Source of the DNA: CAVQJU01 sp963754955
GTDB lineage: Bacteria > Acidobacteriota > Vicinamibacteria > Vicinamibacterales > CAVVIG01
Reading direction: 5' to 3'
NCBI GenBank assembly: GCA_963754955.1
Contig: CAVWHY010000012.1
Span: forward strand, 868,001-932,000
DNA: 64,000 nucleotides
The translations under genes were made by a program, and so were the position numbers. Positions 51,543-61,155 of the stretch are shown in pieces (position 1 is the stretch's first letter; every line of letters begins with the position of its first letter). Below the pieces are notes generated by a model. It saw nothing but the letters and a program-made list of their open reading frames with translations, did no database searches and was not told where the DNA came from.

Positions 51543-52580
51543 TCACCGAGTCAGACCGTCGCAGCACAGAAAAAATGCGGCGAGTGTGTCGCGCAGGCTG
51601 CCGAGGGAATCGGCGCTGTTGATGGCCGTCCGCAGGTGCGACCCGTTATCCAGGCCCTTCGTGTACCAGGAACCGAGCGCGCGCACTTTGTTGATGACCC
51701 ACTTGTCGTGCGATGTGCGATGCGCCGGCTGTGAGTTTGCCGCGACGTGGCGAAACCCTTCGGGCTCGCGCACGCGTTCGTTCATCAGCAGGTCGACGTA
51801 ATCCAGCAGAAACTGCCCGCGATCGGCGAGCGAGATCTGGCGCATCGGCCGTCCCGCGGCGAGGTCCGCGGCCTGCGCGAGAATCCAGGGATTGCGCAGC
51901 ACGCCGCGTCCGACGAGCACACCCTCGACGCCCGATCGCATCCGGTTCATCACGTGCTCGGGCTCGAGACAATCGCCGCTGCCGAACACCGGGATCGTCA
52001 GTTCGTCGGCAATGCGCGCGACGAGATCCCAGTCGGCCGATCCGGTATAGCTTTGCGCAGCGGTCCGGCCGTGAACGGTGACGGCCGACGCCCCGGCGTC
52101 TTCCACCATCCGGGCCAGTACTGGCGCATTGCGCTCTTCCTCATTCCACCCTGCTCGCATCTTCACCGTCACGGGTATCTTCACGGCCTTCGTCATCGCG
52201 GCGATGACACCGGCGGCATGCGCCGGCTCGCGCATCAGGCTGCATCCGGCGTTGTGCTTCGCGATCTTCGGTACGGGGCATCCCATGTTGACGTCCACGA
52301 TGTCGGCGCCCATGCCCTCGACGATCTGGGCGGCCGCCGCCATTTTCTCAGGATCACCGCCGAACACCTGGATCGAAATGGGCCGCTCTTCCTCGGTGTA
52401 TTCCGCGTACTCGAGGGTCCGGTCGATGCCGCGTAACAGGCCCTCTGAGCTCACCATCTCCGTGACGACGAGCCCGCATCCCCCATGACGCTTCACGAGG
52501 CGGCGGAACGCCGTGTCCGTCATGCCTGCCATGGGCGCGACGGCGAAGGGCGTAGGTAAATCGACGCTGGCAATCTTCAT
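51543..52580 (-). CDS. dusB: tRNA-dihydrouridine synthase B
   Basis: About 345 residues. FAVAPMAGMTDTAFRRLVKR opens the FMN-binding barrel; DIVDVNMGCPVPKIAKHNAG contains the catalytic Cys motif of Dus enzymes, and VTVKMRAGWNEEE, AVTVHGRTAAQSYTG and GVLVGRGVLRNPW are family blocks. It reduces specific uridines in the tRNA D-loop using NADPH and FMN. I use the ATG at 52578-52580 (MKIASVDLP) because it starts directly before the first strand; a longer in-frame start reaches into the repeat at 52591-52648. Confidence 0.93.
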   Translation of the reverse strand: MKIASVDLPTPFAVAPMAGMTDTAFRRLVKRHGGCGLVVTEMVSSEGLLRGIDRTLEYAEYTEEERPISIQVFGGDPEKMAAAAQIVEGMGADIVDVNMGCPVPKIAKHNAGCSLMREPAHAAGVIAAMTKAVKIPVTVKMRAGWNEEERNAPVLARMVEDAGASAVTVHGRTAAQSYTGSADWDLVARIADELTIPVFGSGDCLEPEHVMNRMRSGVEGVLVGRGVLRNPWILAQAADLAAGRPMRQISLADRGQFLLDYVDLLMNERVREPEGFRHVAANSQPAHRTSHDKWVINKVRALGSWYTKGLDNGSHLRTAINSADSLGSLRDTLAAFFLCCDGLTR

Positions 52581-52590
52581 GACTTCTTCA

Positions 52591-52648
52591 GGCGTAGCAC
52601 AGGACTTCAAGCCTGCACGTTTCGGCAGACCTGAAGGGTCTAGATTAC
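52591..52648. repeat. Dispersed palindrome, copy 4 (diverged)
   Basis: GCGTAGCACAGGACTTCAAG and GGCAGACCTGAAGGGTCT form a diverged, imperfect copy of the GCAGGCCTTCAGGC family. It lies between the divergent dusB and VanZ-type genes. Confidence 0.55.
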
Positions 52649-52666
52649 ATCGAGTATCGTAGCGTA

Positions 52667-53038
52667 ATGCGCCGCGCGATGCTCTGGTTTCCTCCCCTCG
52701 CCATCATGTTGGTCATCTTCTTCTTGTCGTCGCAGTCACACCCGCTGCCGATCGTGACCGAACATGTCTGGGACAAACTGCTGCACTTCATCGAGTACGC
52801 GGTACTCGGAGGCGCGTGGTACCGGGCCCTGCGGGGAGAAGGACTGAGCGCGGTGTCCGCGCTTGTCGCAGCTGCTGTGGCAACGGCGGCGTTCGGCGGG
52901 AGCGACGAATGGCATCAGAGTTTTGTCCCGCTCCGCGACGCGAGCATCCGCGACTGGATGACGGATCTGCTGGGCGGGGCGACGGGTGCCGCCTTCTACG
53001 GGTTCCGTGGCAGATTTGCCGCGAATCCTGATCAATAA
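52667..53038 (+). CDS. VanZ-family membrane protein
   Basis: 123 residues, four membrane helices. WDKLLHFIEYAVLGG and GSDEWHQSFVPLRDASIRDW are the two VanZ signatures with the conserved His, Glu and Asp. VanZ confers low-level teicoplanin resistance in enterococci; most relatives have no proven role, though they are common near envelope genes. It stands alone. Confidence 0.88.
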   Translation: MRRAMLWFPPLAIMLVIFFLSSQSHPLPIVTEHVWDKLLHFIEYAVLGGAWYRALRGEGLSAVSALVAAAVATAAFGGSDEWHQSFVPLRDASIRDWMTDLLGGATGAAFYGFRGRFAANPDQ

Positions 53039-53059
53039 AATCAGAGAGTCCCCGCGCTG

Positions 53060-53089
53060 CTCCGCGTACTCTGTGTTAAATGTCGTGTC
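53060..53089 (+). repeat. 30-base dispersed repeat, copy 3
   Basis: Follows the pattern of copies at 8831-8860 and 9590-9619 (CTCCGCGTACTCTGTGTT ... GTCGTGTC). It sits between the convergent VanZ and NusG-paralog genes and could serve their 3' ends. Confidence 0.55.
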
Positions 53090-53093
53090 GTCG

Positions 53094-53594
53094 TCAGTAA
53101 ACTCTGACGTCCGCCGCATCGACTTCCACGCTGACCCCTTGGCCGATCAGATCGACGGACAGCACGAGGCGCGCTTTCGGCGCGTCCTTCCGCATCAGCC
53201 TCCCGACGACGCCTCGCAGCGGGCCGGAGACGACTTCGACCATCATGCCCTCGTGAATCATCGGGCAGGGGTCGTACTGCAGTTCGCTCCCGATCAGCAC
53301 GCGGATGCTCTCGAGCTCGTATTCCTTGATTGGCGCGGGTTTGCCCTCGAACGACACGATGTTGACGACGCCGGTGCACTTGAGAATCGGCAGCGTGTCC
53401 GAGGGGTCGAACCGCGCAAAGCAGTAGCCGGGGAACAGCGGCCAGTCGACTTTCTTCTTACGATCCTTCCATCGGCTCCACTTGGTGATGGTAGGCAGGA
53501 AGGCTTCGACGTTCTTGCGGTCGAGTTGCTCGCGGACCACCTGCTCGTGGCGCGACCGCGTCCAGATAGCGAACCATTGCGCGGCTGATTCCAT
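53094..53594 (-). CDS. Specialised NusG paralog (RfaH/UpxY-like antiterminator)
   Basis: 166 residues. WFAIWTRSRHEQVVREQL and LFPGYCFARFD form the NusG N-terminal (NGN) domain that binds the RNA polymerase clamp; a KOW domain follows (GMMVEVVSGPLRGVVGRLMR). Housekeeping NusG is usually encoded with secE and rplK, which are absent here, so this is a paralog. Such paralogs recognise leader elements of long surface-polysaccharide operons; a candidate element lies at 14389-14420. Last gene of the mfd-surA unit, seven bases after surA. Confidence 0.88.
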   Translation of the reverse strand: MESAAQWFAIWTRSRHEQVVREQLDRKNVEAFLPTITKWSRWKDRKKKVDWPLFPGYCFARFDPSDTLPILKCTGVVNIVSFEGKPAPIKEYELESIRVLIGSELQYDPCPMIHEGMMVEVVSGPLRGVVGRLMRKDAPKARLVLSVDLIGQGVSVEVDAADVRVY

Positions 53595-53600
53595 GATCGA

Positions 53601-54674
53601 TCAGGGAGCGGTCGGCGCGGCGGCGGCGTTCTCCTTGGCCTGCTCGGCCAGGCCTTCCTCGTACGCCTTTTTCACGTCCTCGCTCTTCCACTCGATGATC
53701 GCCTGCGAGCGCAGCTTCGTGATGTATTTCTGGAACTCCTCGCGGCGCTTGTCTGTGACCACGCGCTCGCTGATCTGCTCGCGCGCCTGTTCGAACGGTA
53801 ACGTCTGCGCCTGCGTCGCCGACTCGAGCTGCAGGATCTGGTAGCCGCGCTGCGTGCGCACGACCGGCGTGATCTGGCCGGCCTTCAGACCCTCGATCAG
53901 CTTGCGGAAGTCCGCCGACAGCTCGGTGGCGTTCAGCGGCCCCAGCAGCCCGCCGTTCGCCTTCGACGCGGCGTCCGACACTTCGGCGGCCAGCCGCGCG
54001 AACGGCTCGCCGGCGACCGCGCGCGCGCGAATCTGCTCGGCCTTGGCCTTCGCGGCTTCGTCCGCGGCGGCGTTAACCCCTCGCGCGTCGCCCGGAACGG
54101 TGACGAGGATCTCGCGCAGCATGACGGACGAGGGCGTCGTGAACTCGTTCATGTGCGACTCGTAGTACTTGTGCGCTTCATCGTCGGTGACCGCCACGCG
54201 ACCGAAGACCTCGACCTGCTGGACGTTCGAATAGAGCATCTGGCGCTCCATGTTCCGCCTCAGGTCCGTCATCGTCATGCCTTCCTGCTTCAAGGCCGCC
54301 TGCAGCTGCTCGTCGGTTTCGATCTTGTTCTGCGTCTTCAAATTGTCCAGGACGCGCTTGAACTGTTCGTCGCTCAGCTTGTAGCCGAGCTCCTTGCCGC
54401 GTTGGACCAGCAGCATCTCGTCGACAGAGCTCACGAGCAGACCCGGCGTGATCTCGTTCAACGCCTTGCGCAGCTCGGTGTTGCCTTTTTCAGAGGCGAG
54501 GTCGATGTTCTGTCCCTTCTGGCGCAGCGCCTGGACTTGCCGCGTCTCCAGGTCCGTCTTGGTGAGGATTTCGCCGTTCACTTTCACCAGGATCTGCTCG
54601 ATGATCTCGGATCGCGCGGCGGTGGAGATCAGCACGAGGCCCGCGAAGGCCAGGACGCAGAAAACTATTCGCAT
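53601..54674 (-). CDS. surA: SurA-like periplasmic peptidyl-prolyl isomerase
   Basis: About 357 residues. Signal peptide (RIVFCVLAFAGLVLISTAA), SurA N-terminal chaperone domain (IEQILVKVNGEILTKTDLE, VDEMLLVQRGKELGYKLSDE), then one parvulin domain (VMLREILVTVP, ANGGLLGPLNATELSADF, VVRTQRGYQILQLE). It folds outer-membrane barrels such as the one at 47533-48744. Only one parvulin repeat is seen where E. coli SurA has two. An in-frame ATG six codons earlier (54692) is an alternative start. Confidence 0.9.
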   Translation of the reverse strand: MRIVFCVLAFAGLVLISTAARSEIIEQILVKVNGEILTKTDLETRQVQALRQKGQNIDLASEKGNTELRKALNEITPGLLVSSVDEMLLVQRGKELGYKLSDEQFKRVLDNLKTQNKIETDEQLQAALKQEGMTMTDLRRNMERQMLYSNVQQVEVFGRVAVTDDEAHKYYESHMNEFTTPSSVMLREILVTVPGDARGVNAAADEAAKAKAEQIRARAVAGEPFARLAAEVSDAASKANGGLLGPLNATELSADFRKLIEGLKAGQITPVVRTQRGYQILQLESATQAQTLPFEQAREQISERVVTDKRREEFQKYITKLRSQAIIEWKSEDVKKAYEEGLAEQAKENAAAAPTAP

Positions 54675-54706
54675 TCCAGTTCGATAAATCATGTTGCCTC
54701 AATATC

Positions 54707-57700
54707 TTATCTCTGTTCGAGGAGGTCGCTCAACAACCCGCCGACCCGCTCGAATACGCCCCCGACGGCGCGGGGGTCGTCCCTGGCGGCCGGCTTGGAC
54801 ATCTGTTCTTTCGAAAAGCCGGGCTTCACTTCCGTTTCTCGTGCCCGGGCGGTCCACCAGCTCGGCGAGATCTTCGACTTGGTCACGACCCTGCCCTTGC
54901 CGGGGCGTCCACCTCCAGCGCTTACGGTTGAGGGCTGGGGAATAGGAACCGGGCTCGGCTTCTCCATGCTGAGCTTCAGCGACGCCGGCGGCGCCAGCGT
55001 CAGGTCCCCACGCTGCCGCACGAGCGAGATGAGCCTCGCAGGGTCCATCTTCGCCTGCGGCCTGAACTTTAAGACGACGGCGCGGCCCTCACGGTCGATA
55101 GCCTCAACGCCGAGCCGGTCGGCCATCACGCGGATGCGGCCGTAATCCGCCAGGTTGAGGACGGCGTCGGGCAGCGCCCCGTAGCGGTCTTCCGCTTCCT
55201 CCAGCACGCGATCGATTTCCTCTTCACGGCGCGCGGCGGCCACCTTCCGATAGAGCATCAGCCGCTGGTTCATGTCGCTGACGTAGGACTCGTCGATCCG
55301 CAGATCAATCCCGAGGTTGACGGTCGCGCGCACGTCGTCGTCGATTTCCTCACCCTTGAGCTCGCGGACGGTCTGCTCGAGCAGCTTCATGTACATCTCG
55401 AACCCGACGGTCTCAATGTGCCCGCTCTGCTCGCCGCCGAGCAGGTTGCCGGCGCCGCGGATCTCCAGATCGAGCGCGGCCACGCGGAACCCGCTGCCGA
55501 GGTCGCTGAACTCCTTGATCGCGGCGAGGCGCTTCTTGGCAACCGGGGACAGGTTGTCGTCTGGCGGAATCATCAGGTACGCATACGCCGGGCGATCCGA
55601 TCGGCCGACACGCCCCCTCAGCTGATACAGCTGCGACAACCCGTACCGGTCCGCCCTGTTGATGATGATCGTGTTCGCGTTCGGAATGTCGAGGCCGTTC
55701 TCGACGATCGTCGTCGCGAGCAGCACGTCGAATTTCTTCGCGATGAAGTCGAGCATCGCGCGCTCGAGCACGTCCTCGTTCATTTGCCCATGGCCGACGA
55801 CGACACGCGCCTCGGGGACGAGGCGTTGAATCAGGTTGCCGATCGAAAAGATCGACTCGACGCGGTTGTGGACGAAGTACACCTGGCCGTTGCGCGCCAG
55901 TTCGCTGCGGATCGCTCGCCCGATCACCTGCTGATCGAACTTGAGGACGTTGGTCTGGATCGACAGGCGATCTTTCGGCGGCGTCTCGATGATCGACATG
56001 TCGCGAATACCAACGAGCGACATGTTCAACGTCCGCGGGATCGGCGTCGCGGTCATCGTCAGGACGTCCACTTTCTTCCTGATCTGCTTGATGCGCTCCT
56101 TGTGAGACACGCCGAACCGCTGTTCTTCGTCGACGACGAGCAGCCCGAGATCGCGGAACTGCACGTCCTTCGACAGCAGCCGGTGCGTGCCGACGATGAT
56201 GTCCAGCTTGCCCGCGGCGAGATCGGCGAGGGTCTGCTGCTGTTCCGCCTTCGAGCGGAAACGGCTGATCATGTCGATCTTCACGGGGAAGCCGGCGAAC
56301 CGCTCCTTCAGCGTCTTCTCGTGCTGAAACGCGAGCACGGTCGTCGGCGCAAGGAACGCGACCTGCTTGGTGTCCATCACGGCCTTGAAGGCCGCGCGCA
56401 TCGCCACCTCGGTCTTGCCATACCCCACGTCGCCGCAGAGCAGCCGGTCCATCGGCGTGGACGATTCCATGTCGCGCTTGATGTCGGTGACCGCCGCCTT
56501 CTGGTCGGGCGTCAGGTCGTACTCGAAGGCGTCTTCGAACTCCTGCTGCCAATGCGAGTCCGCGGCGAACGCGTGGCCGGGCACGGCTTTGCGCGAGGCA
56601 TAGAGCTTGAGCAGTTCCTCGGCCATGTCGCGCATGGCCTTCTTGACCCGGCTCTTGACACGTTCCCACGTCGCGCCGCCGAGCCGATCGACCGGTGGCT
56701 TGGTCGCGCCGGTGTACTTCTGGACCAGATCGAGCCGCTCGACGGGCACGAACAGCTTGTCCTCGCCGGCGTAGCGCAGCTCGAGGAATTCCTGTTCGTT
56801 GTCGCCGACCCCGATCTTCTTCAAGCCGACGAACGTGCCGATCCCGTGATCCACGTGCACGACGTAGTCGCCGACCTTGAGGTCGCGCAGGTCGGAGAGG
56901 AACGCCTTCGTGACGGAGCGCCGCTTGTCGGGCGCGCGCCGGTCCTCTTCGAACACGTCGGCTTCGGCGAAGAGTTGCAGGCCTGCCTGCGGGAGGCGGA
57001 ACCCTCGCGACAAGTTGCCGATCGCCACGAGCACGGCCGCGTACCGCGCATCGTCGGCGCGGTCGGCTTGGACGGCCAGGACGTCGTATTCCTTGAGCAG
57101 CTCGATCGTACGCTCGGCGCGCCCTGCCGTGGCCGCGACGAACAAAACCGTTTCGCCCGCGTCGCGCAGCTTCCTGATTTCCGAAACGAAGTCGGCCACC
57201 CGGCCGTGCAGTTCGACGGCGGGCTGACACGCGATGTGATGCGCGCCGGCGTCGAGACCGAGCTCCGCGACCACCGTGCCCTGGGACAACTTCGCGGACA
57301 CCTGTTCCCAGGCGGCAAAAAGCGCGTCCGGAGGCGGCGGTTGTTCACGCCGGTTCACCGCTTCGTCGTAGCCGTGCTGCAATTGTTCGAGCAGCTTCGC
57401 CACGTTGGCGTCCACTTCGTCGCGCTCGGAGACGATGATGCGGACGTCACGGGCCTGAGCCAGGTAGTCGAGGAGCGTCGCGCCGCGGTCGTCACCCAGC
57501 ACGTCACGCAGCGGCACCACGGTGAGCTGATCGATCGGCGCGATCGATCGCTGCGTGCCCGGATCGTAGGTACGCAGCGTTTCGATCGTGTCGCCCATGA
57601 ACTCGAGTCGTACGGGATGCGCGGCCCCGGCTGGGAAGATGTCCAGGATGCCGCCGCGCCTCGCGAACTCGCCGTGCTCGTCGGCCGGATCCTCGCGATT

Positions 57701-58216
57701 GAAGCCGGCATCGACCAGCAGGTCCGACAAATCCTCCGGTGCGATGTCCTGCCCCGGCTTCAGGTTCATCGACGCGCTGAGGACGTGCCGAGGCGTGCTG
57801 ACGCGCGGCAGCAGGGCCGCGGCCGACGCGATGATCACGCGCGCCGTGCCGCTCGCGAGCGCGTGCAGGGCCGTGGCGCGTATCGACGTGACGCCGACGT
57901 GCGGCGCCATGCCGCGATACGGATCGACTTCGTGCGACGGCACGGGCAGAAGCACGCGGTCGAGAGCGGATTCCGACAGGCCCTCGAGCGTCGCCAGAAA
58001 AAACCGGACGTCCGCAACTGCGCCATCGAGGTCCGCGTCGCTGGGCAACACGTACAGCACGACACCGTGGGGCAGTGCGCTGGCTGCCGACGCCACCAGA
58101 AGCGCTTTGGCCGGAAGGCTGAGCCCGGACACGGCGCGGGCGGGCACGTCGAGCCCGCTTCGCACGACTGCGGTCTTCAGGACAGCACGAAGGTTGAGCG
58201 AGCTGGATGTGGTCAC
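54707..58216 (-). CDS. mfd: Transcription-repair coupling factor
   Basis: 1169 residues, normal length. The N-terminal UvrB-like part is followed by the RNA-polymerase interaction domain (VGDYVVHVDHGIGTFVGLKK), the translocase domain with Walker A GDVGYGKTEVAMRA, Walker B VVDEEQRFGVSHKERI and RVGRSDRPAYAYLM (motif VI), and the C-terminal TRCF domain. A Pro/Lys-rich tail follows. Mfd removes stalled polymerase at DNA lesions and recruits UvrA. It starts at GTG, divergent from the TonB-like gene. Confidence 0.96.
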   Translation of the reverse strand: MTTSSSLNLRAVLKTAVVRSGLDVPARAVSGLSLPAKALLVASAASALPHGVVLYVLPSDADLDGAVADVRFFLATLEGLSESALDRVLLPVPSHEVDPYRGMAPHVGVTSIRATALHALASGTARVIIASAAALLPRVSTPRHVLSASMNLKPGQDIAPEDLSDLLVDAGFNREDPADEHGEFARRGGILDIFPAGAAHPVRLEFMGDTIETLRTYDPGTQRSIAPIDQLTVVPLRDVLGDDRGATLLDYLAQARDVRIIVSERDEVDANVAKLLEQLQHGYDEAVNRREQPPPPDALFAAWEQVSAKLSQGTVVAELGLDAGAHHIACQPAVELHGRVADFVSEIRKLRDAGETVLFVAATAGRAERTIELLKEYDVLAVQADRADDARYAAVLVAIGNLSRGFRLPQAGLQLFAEADVFEEDRRAPDKRRSVTKAFLSDLRDLKVGDYVVHVDHGIGTFVGLKKIGVGDNEQEFLELRYAGEDKLFVPVERLDLVQKYTGATKPPVDRLGGATWERVKSRVKKAMRDMAEELLKLYASRKAVPGHAFAADSHWQQEFEDAFEYDLTPDQKAAVTDIKRDMESSTPMDRLLCGDVGYGKTEVAMRAAFKAVMDTKQVAFLAPTTVLAFQHEKTLKERFAGFPVKIDMISRFRSKAEQQQTLADLAAGKLDIIVGTHRLLSKDVQFRDLGLLVVDEEQRFGVSHKERIKQIRKKVDVLTMTATPIPRTLNMSLVGIRDMSIIETPPKDRLSIQTNVLKFDQQVIGRAIRSELARNGQVYFVHNRVESIFSIGNLIQRLVPEARVVVGHGQMNEDVLERAMLDFIAKKFDVLLATTIVENGLDIPNANTIIINRADRYGLSQLYQLRGRVGRSDRPAYAYLMIPPDDNLSPVAKKRLAAIKEFSDLGSGFRVAALDLEIRGAGNLLGGEQSGHIETVGFEMYMKLLEQTVRELKGEEIDDDVRATVNLGIDLRIDESYVSDMNQRLMLYRKVAAARREEEIDRVLEEAEDRYGALPDAVLNLADYGRIRVMADRLGVEAIDREGRAVVLKFRPQAKMDPARLISLVRQRGDLTLAPPASLKLSMEKPSPVPIPQPSTVSAGGGRPGKGRVVTKSKISPSWWTARARETEVKPGFSKEQMSKPAARDDPRAVGGVFERVGGLLSDLLEQR

Positions 58217-58339
58217 GCGATTTGTCAGTACGACAAACCTTCAGTGTAACAAACAAGCGTAAATCTGTGCAGCTGCGGCACGTTGTCAGGATATGCACCC
58301 GAAAGAATCGATGGTCTCGCGCCGATAGACACGTCATTC

Positions 58340-59317
58340 ATGAGCCTGCGTCGATCTCCGCTCGCGATAGGTGTCAGCGCGGGCGTCCACGTCTGCGCCT
58401 TTGCGGTGATCGTCTGGATGAGCTCACTGGCACCGGTGAAGGTGCCACGGGCAGGCACGCCCGCGTCCCTGATCTACAACGTCTTCATCCCGCCGCCGGT
58501 GCCTCCGGTGGTGTTGGAGCGCCAGGTCACCCCGGTCAAGTTGCCGCCTCCGGCGGAGACTGCTCCGGCGGAGGAACTGCCGACGGTAGCTGTAGCGGCA
58601 CCGCCACCGCCGCCGGAGGTCCACCGGGCCGAGCCCGTACCGTCGCCGAAGGAGACGCCCCCGGCCGACTCCGCGCCGCGGCCGGAGCCACCGAAAGCGC
58701 CGACGGATCGCCCGCTCGTCGTGGGGACGTTTGAGCAGACGACCACAACCAACACTCGAAATGTCGAACCGACACGTGAGGTGCAGACGACCGGGTTCGA
58801 CACGGCCCAGACCCGTGCCTCCGACGCGAAGGTCGCCGCCACGACAGTCGGCGCCTTCGACAGCACGGCTGCAACCGGCAATCCGTCGTCCGGCAACCAG
58901 CGGCCCGCCCGAGTCGTCGCTTCCGCCGGATTCAACCCGGACGCGTCACCGGGCCAGACGCCGCACCCGGCCGGAAATATTGTAGGCGACGCGGGATTCG
59001 ACGCGGCGCCAGCGCCTCAGCGCGCGGCGCTGCGCCGCCAGGAGCCAATCGACGTGCCCGTCGAAGTGCTGTTCAAGCCCACACCCTCATACAGCACCGA
59101 GGCCCGCGCGTTGAAGATCGAGGGAGAGGTCGCGCTCGAGGTCGAGTTCCTGGCCACGACGAAGATTCGCGTGGTCCGCGTCGTTCGAGGTCTCGGCCAC
59201 GGCCTCGATGAGGCCGCCGTTCAGGCGGCGGAACAGATTCGGTTCAAGCCGGCGCAAAGCGGCGGTCGTCCGGTGGATGTCCGGACCACCCTGCATATCG
59301 TGTTCAAACTGGCATGA
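58340..59317 (+). CDS. TonB-like energy transducer
   Basis: About 325 residues. One N-terminal membrane helix (SAGVHVCAFAVIVWMSSL), a Pro/Glu-rich periplasmic stretch (VPPVVLERQV, PPPPEVHRAEP), low-complexity Thr/Gly-rich sequence and a C-terminal TonB domain (YSTEARALKIEGEVALEVEF, EAAVQAAEQIRFKPAQ). It would transmit proton-motive force to outer-membrane receptors; no exbBD is present in the window. ATG 58340 leaves 11 residues before the helix; ATG 58283 is an alternative. ATGA overlap with the protease gene. Confidence 0.88.
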   Translation: MSLRRSPLAIGVSAGVHVCAFAVIVWMSSLAPVKVPRAGTPASLIYNVFIPPPVPPVVLERQVTPVKLPPPAETAPAEELPTVAVAAPPPPPEVHRAEPVPSPKETPPADSAPRPEPPKAPTDRPLVVGTFEQTTTTNTRNVEPTREVQTTGFDTAQTRASDAKVAATTVGAFDSTAATGNPSSGNQRPARVVASAGFNPDASPGQTPHPAGNIVGDAGFDAAPAPQRAALRRQEPIDVPVEVLFKPTPSYSTEARALKIEGEVALEVEFLATTKIRVVRVVRGLGHGLDEAAVQAAEQIRFKPAQSGGRPVDVRTTLHIVFKLA

Positions 59318-61155
59318 GGAATTCGGCAATGAGATTGTCCGTCCTTCGCTCGCTCGCCTGCGCTGCGGCTGTCCTCGTGTCGATGCCGCCACAGGCGCGT
59401 GCGCAGCAACCGTCGGGGTCACAGCTCTCGGCCCAGCGGCAAACGACGACGATCAGCCTCGACGAGGTCATCAGCCGGATGCTCCGCGCGGAGTCGGCCG
59501 TCAGCGCGCGCATGCGGGCGTTTCATCCGATCGTCGAGGTGTACATCCAGAATCTGGCCGCCGACGAGCAACTGGGCGCCGTGCCGATCAAGGACCAGTA
59601 TCTTCTCGGCCAGTTCGACTGGATGGAGGGTCAGGGGCCTCGTCTACGCGCGATGAGTCAGGAAAAGGGCTCCCTGCGGCAGAACGGCAGCGTGCTCAGT
59701 CGGCCGTTCGGCGTCCAGTACCTTCCCGACGGCTTTGCCGCGATGGCACTCCCCGACTGGCGGCTTCTCGATGGCGACCGTTACGATTTTCAGTTCGTCA
59801 AACGGGAGTTCCTGGGTGAGGCCCGCTGTCTCGTGTTCGACGTGCGGCCCCGCAACGGCGTTCAGGAGGGATTCACCGGTCGGATCTGGTTCGAGGATCG
59901 CGACTACAACATCGTCCGCTTCAACGGCATCAACCGGACCGTCGACACGACGCTCTCGAGTTTCTTCAAGCACAAGCTGTCGTTCCACGTGGATGCCTGG
60001 CGTGTCAACGTGCTCCCCGGGCTCTGGTTGCCCGCATACGTCTACTGCGAGGAAGCGGATCCAAACGACCAGCCCAAGCTCCCCCGCGCTCCGAAGATCA
60101 AGGCCCAGATCCGGCTGTGGGGCTACGAGTCCAAAGGCGTGCAGGCGCCGCAGCAGTTCACGACGATCGAGATCGACGAACCGTCGGTACGCGACGATGC
60201 GGGGCCCGCGAAACAGCTCTCGCCCCTCCTCAGCCAGCGACGTTGGGAGCAGGAAGCCGAAGACAACGTGATTGACCGGCTGACCAAGGGCGGCCTGCTC
60301 GCGCCCGTTGGCGCCGTCGACAAGGTGTTGGCCGCCGTCGTCAACAACCTGCTGGTGACGAACAACCTGTCGATCGATCCCGAAGTGCGTTGCCGGGTGC
60401 TGTTGACGTCGCCGTTTGAAAGCTTCACGGTCGGGCACACGATCGTCCTCAGCCGGGGTCTCATCGACGTCCTGCCGGACGAGGCAAGCCTCGCGATGAT
60501 GCTCTCCCACGAGCTGGGACACATCGTGCTCGGCCACCAGCTGGTCGACACGAAGTTCGCGTTTGCCGATCGCCTCATGGTGTCGGACGGCGAGCTGCTG
60601 CGCACGCTGCATTTCCGCCATACGCCGAACGAGGAGGCGGCGGCGGACGCCAAGGTGACCGAGCTCCTGAAGAACTCGCCTTATAAAGATAAGCTGGCTG
60701 CCGCGGGACTGTTTCTGCGCGCAATCGGCGCGAACGTGAAGCAGCTGTCGAATCTAATCCAGCCGCACATGGGCGAGTTGATTGCCGACGACGGCGGCGT
60801 GTTGCGCCTGACCGAGCTGATGGCCAAAGCGCCGGCGCTCGCGCCGGAGCGCATCGATCAAATCGCGGCTCTCCCGCTCGGCGCGCGACTCGTCGTCGAT
60901 CCGTGGAGCGGCCGTGCGGAGTTCGTCCGCTCGGCGGCGGTACCGCTGGTGTCGGCGCGTGAGAAAGTTCCGTTTGCCGTGACCCCGCTGATGCCGTACA
61001 TCCGGTACGCCGAGGCTCCAGCCATGGCAGCGGCCCCTGCCGCGCTCGAGGCCGCGGCTGTAACCTCTCCCGAAGTGCCGGAGCCAGATGCCACCAAGCC
61101 GCAGGCGACGATCGAAGCGCCCGTCGAGACGCCTGCGCCTACGTCTGCGCCTTGA
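59314..61155 (+). CDS. Secreted M48-family zinc metalloprotease
   Basis: 613 residues. Signal peptide (VLRSLACAAAVLVSMPPQARA), a beta-rich N-terminal region (about 100-290) and an M48 domain with HELGHIVLGH (HExxH, about 399-403) and a third ligand in NEEAAADAKV. The C-terminus is Ala/Pro/Glu-rich. Unlike BepA it carries a large N-terminal domain of unknown use. Its coupling to the TonB-like gene suggests a joint envelope role. Its 3' end abuts the convergent rfaE2 gene with a 17-base overlap. Confidence 0.87.
   Translation: MRNSAMRLSVLRSLACAAAVLVSMPPQARAQQPSGSQLSAQRQTTTISLDEVISRMLRAESAVSARMRAFHPIVEVYIQNLAADEQLGAVPIKDQYLLGQFDWMEGQGPRLRAMSQEKGSLRQNGSVLSRPFGVQYLPDGFAAMALPDWRLLDGDRYDFQFVKREFLGEARCLVFDVRPRNGVQEGFTGRIWFEDRDYNIVRFNGINRTVDTTLSSFFKHKLSFHVDAWRVNVLPGLWLPAYVYCEEADPNDQPKLPRAPKIKAQIRLWGYESKGVQAPQQFTTIEIDEPSVRDDAGPAKQLSPLLSQRRWEQEAEDNVIDRLTKGGLLAPVGAVDKVLAAVVNNLLVTNNLSIDPEVRCRVLLTSPFESFTVGHTIVLSRGLIDVLPDEASLAMMLSHELGHIVLGHQLVDTKFAFADRLMVSDGELLRTLHFRHTPNEEAAADAKVTELLKNSPYKDKLAAAGLFLRAIGANVKQLSNLIQPHMGELIADDGGVLRLTELMAKAPALAPERIDQIAALPLGARLVVDPWSGRAEFVRSAAVPLVSAREKVPFAVTPLMPYIRYAEAPAMAAAPAALEAAAVTSPEVPEPDATKPQATIEAPVETPAPTSAP

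Noticed and set aside
55418..58249. A 943-codon open frame on the plus strand opposite mfd
   Set aside because: It is an antisense shadow typical of GC-rich DNA; its translation has no recognisable domain while the minus strand encodes an intact Mfd.
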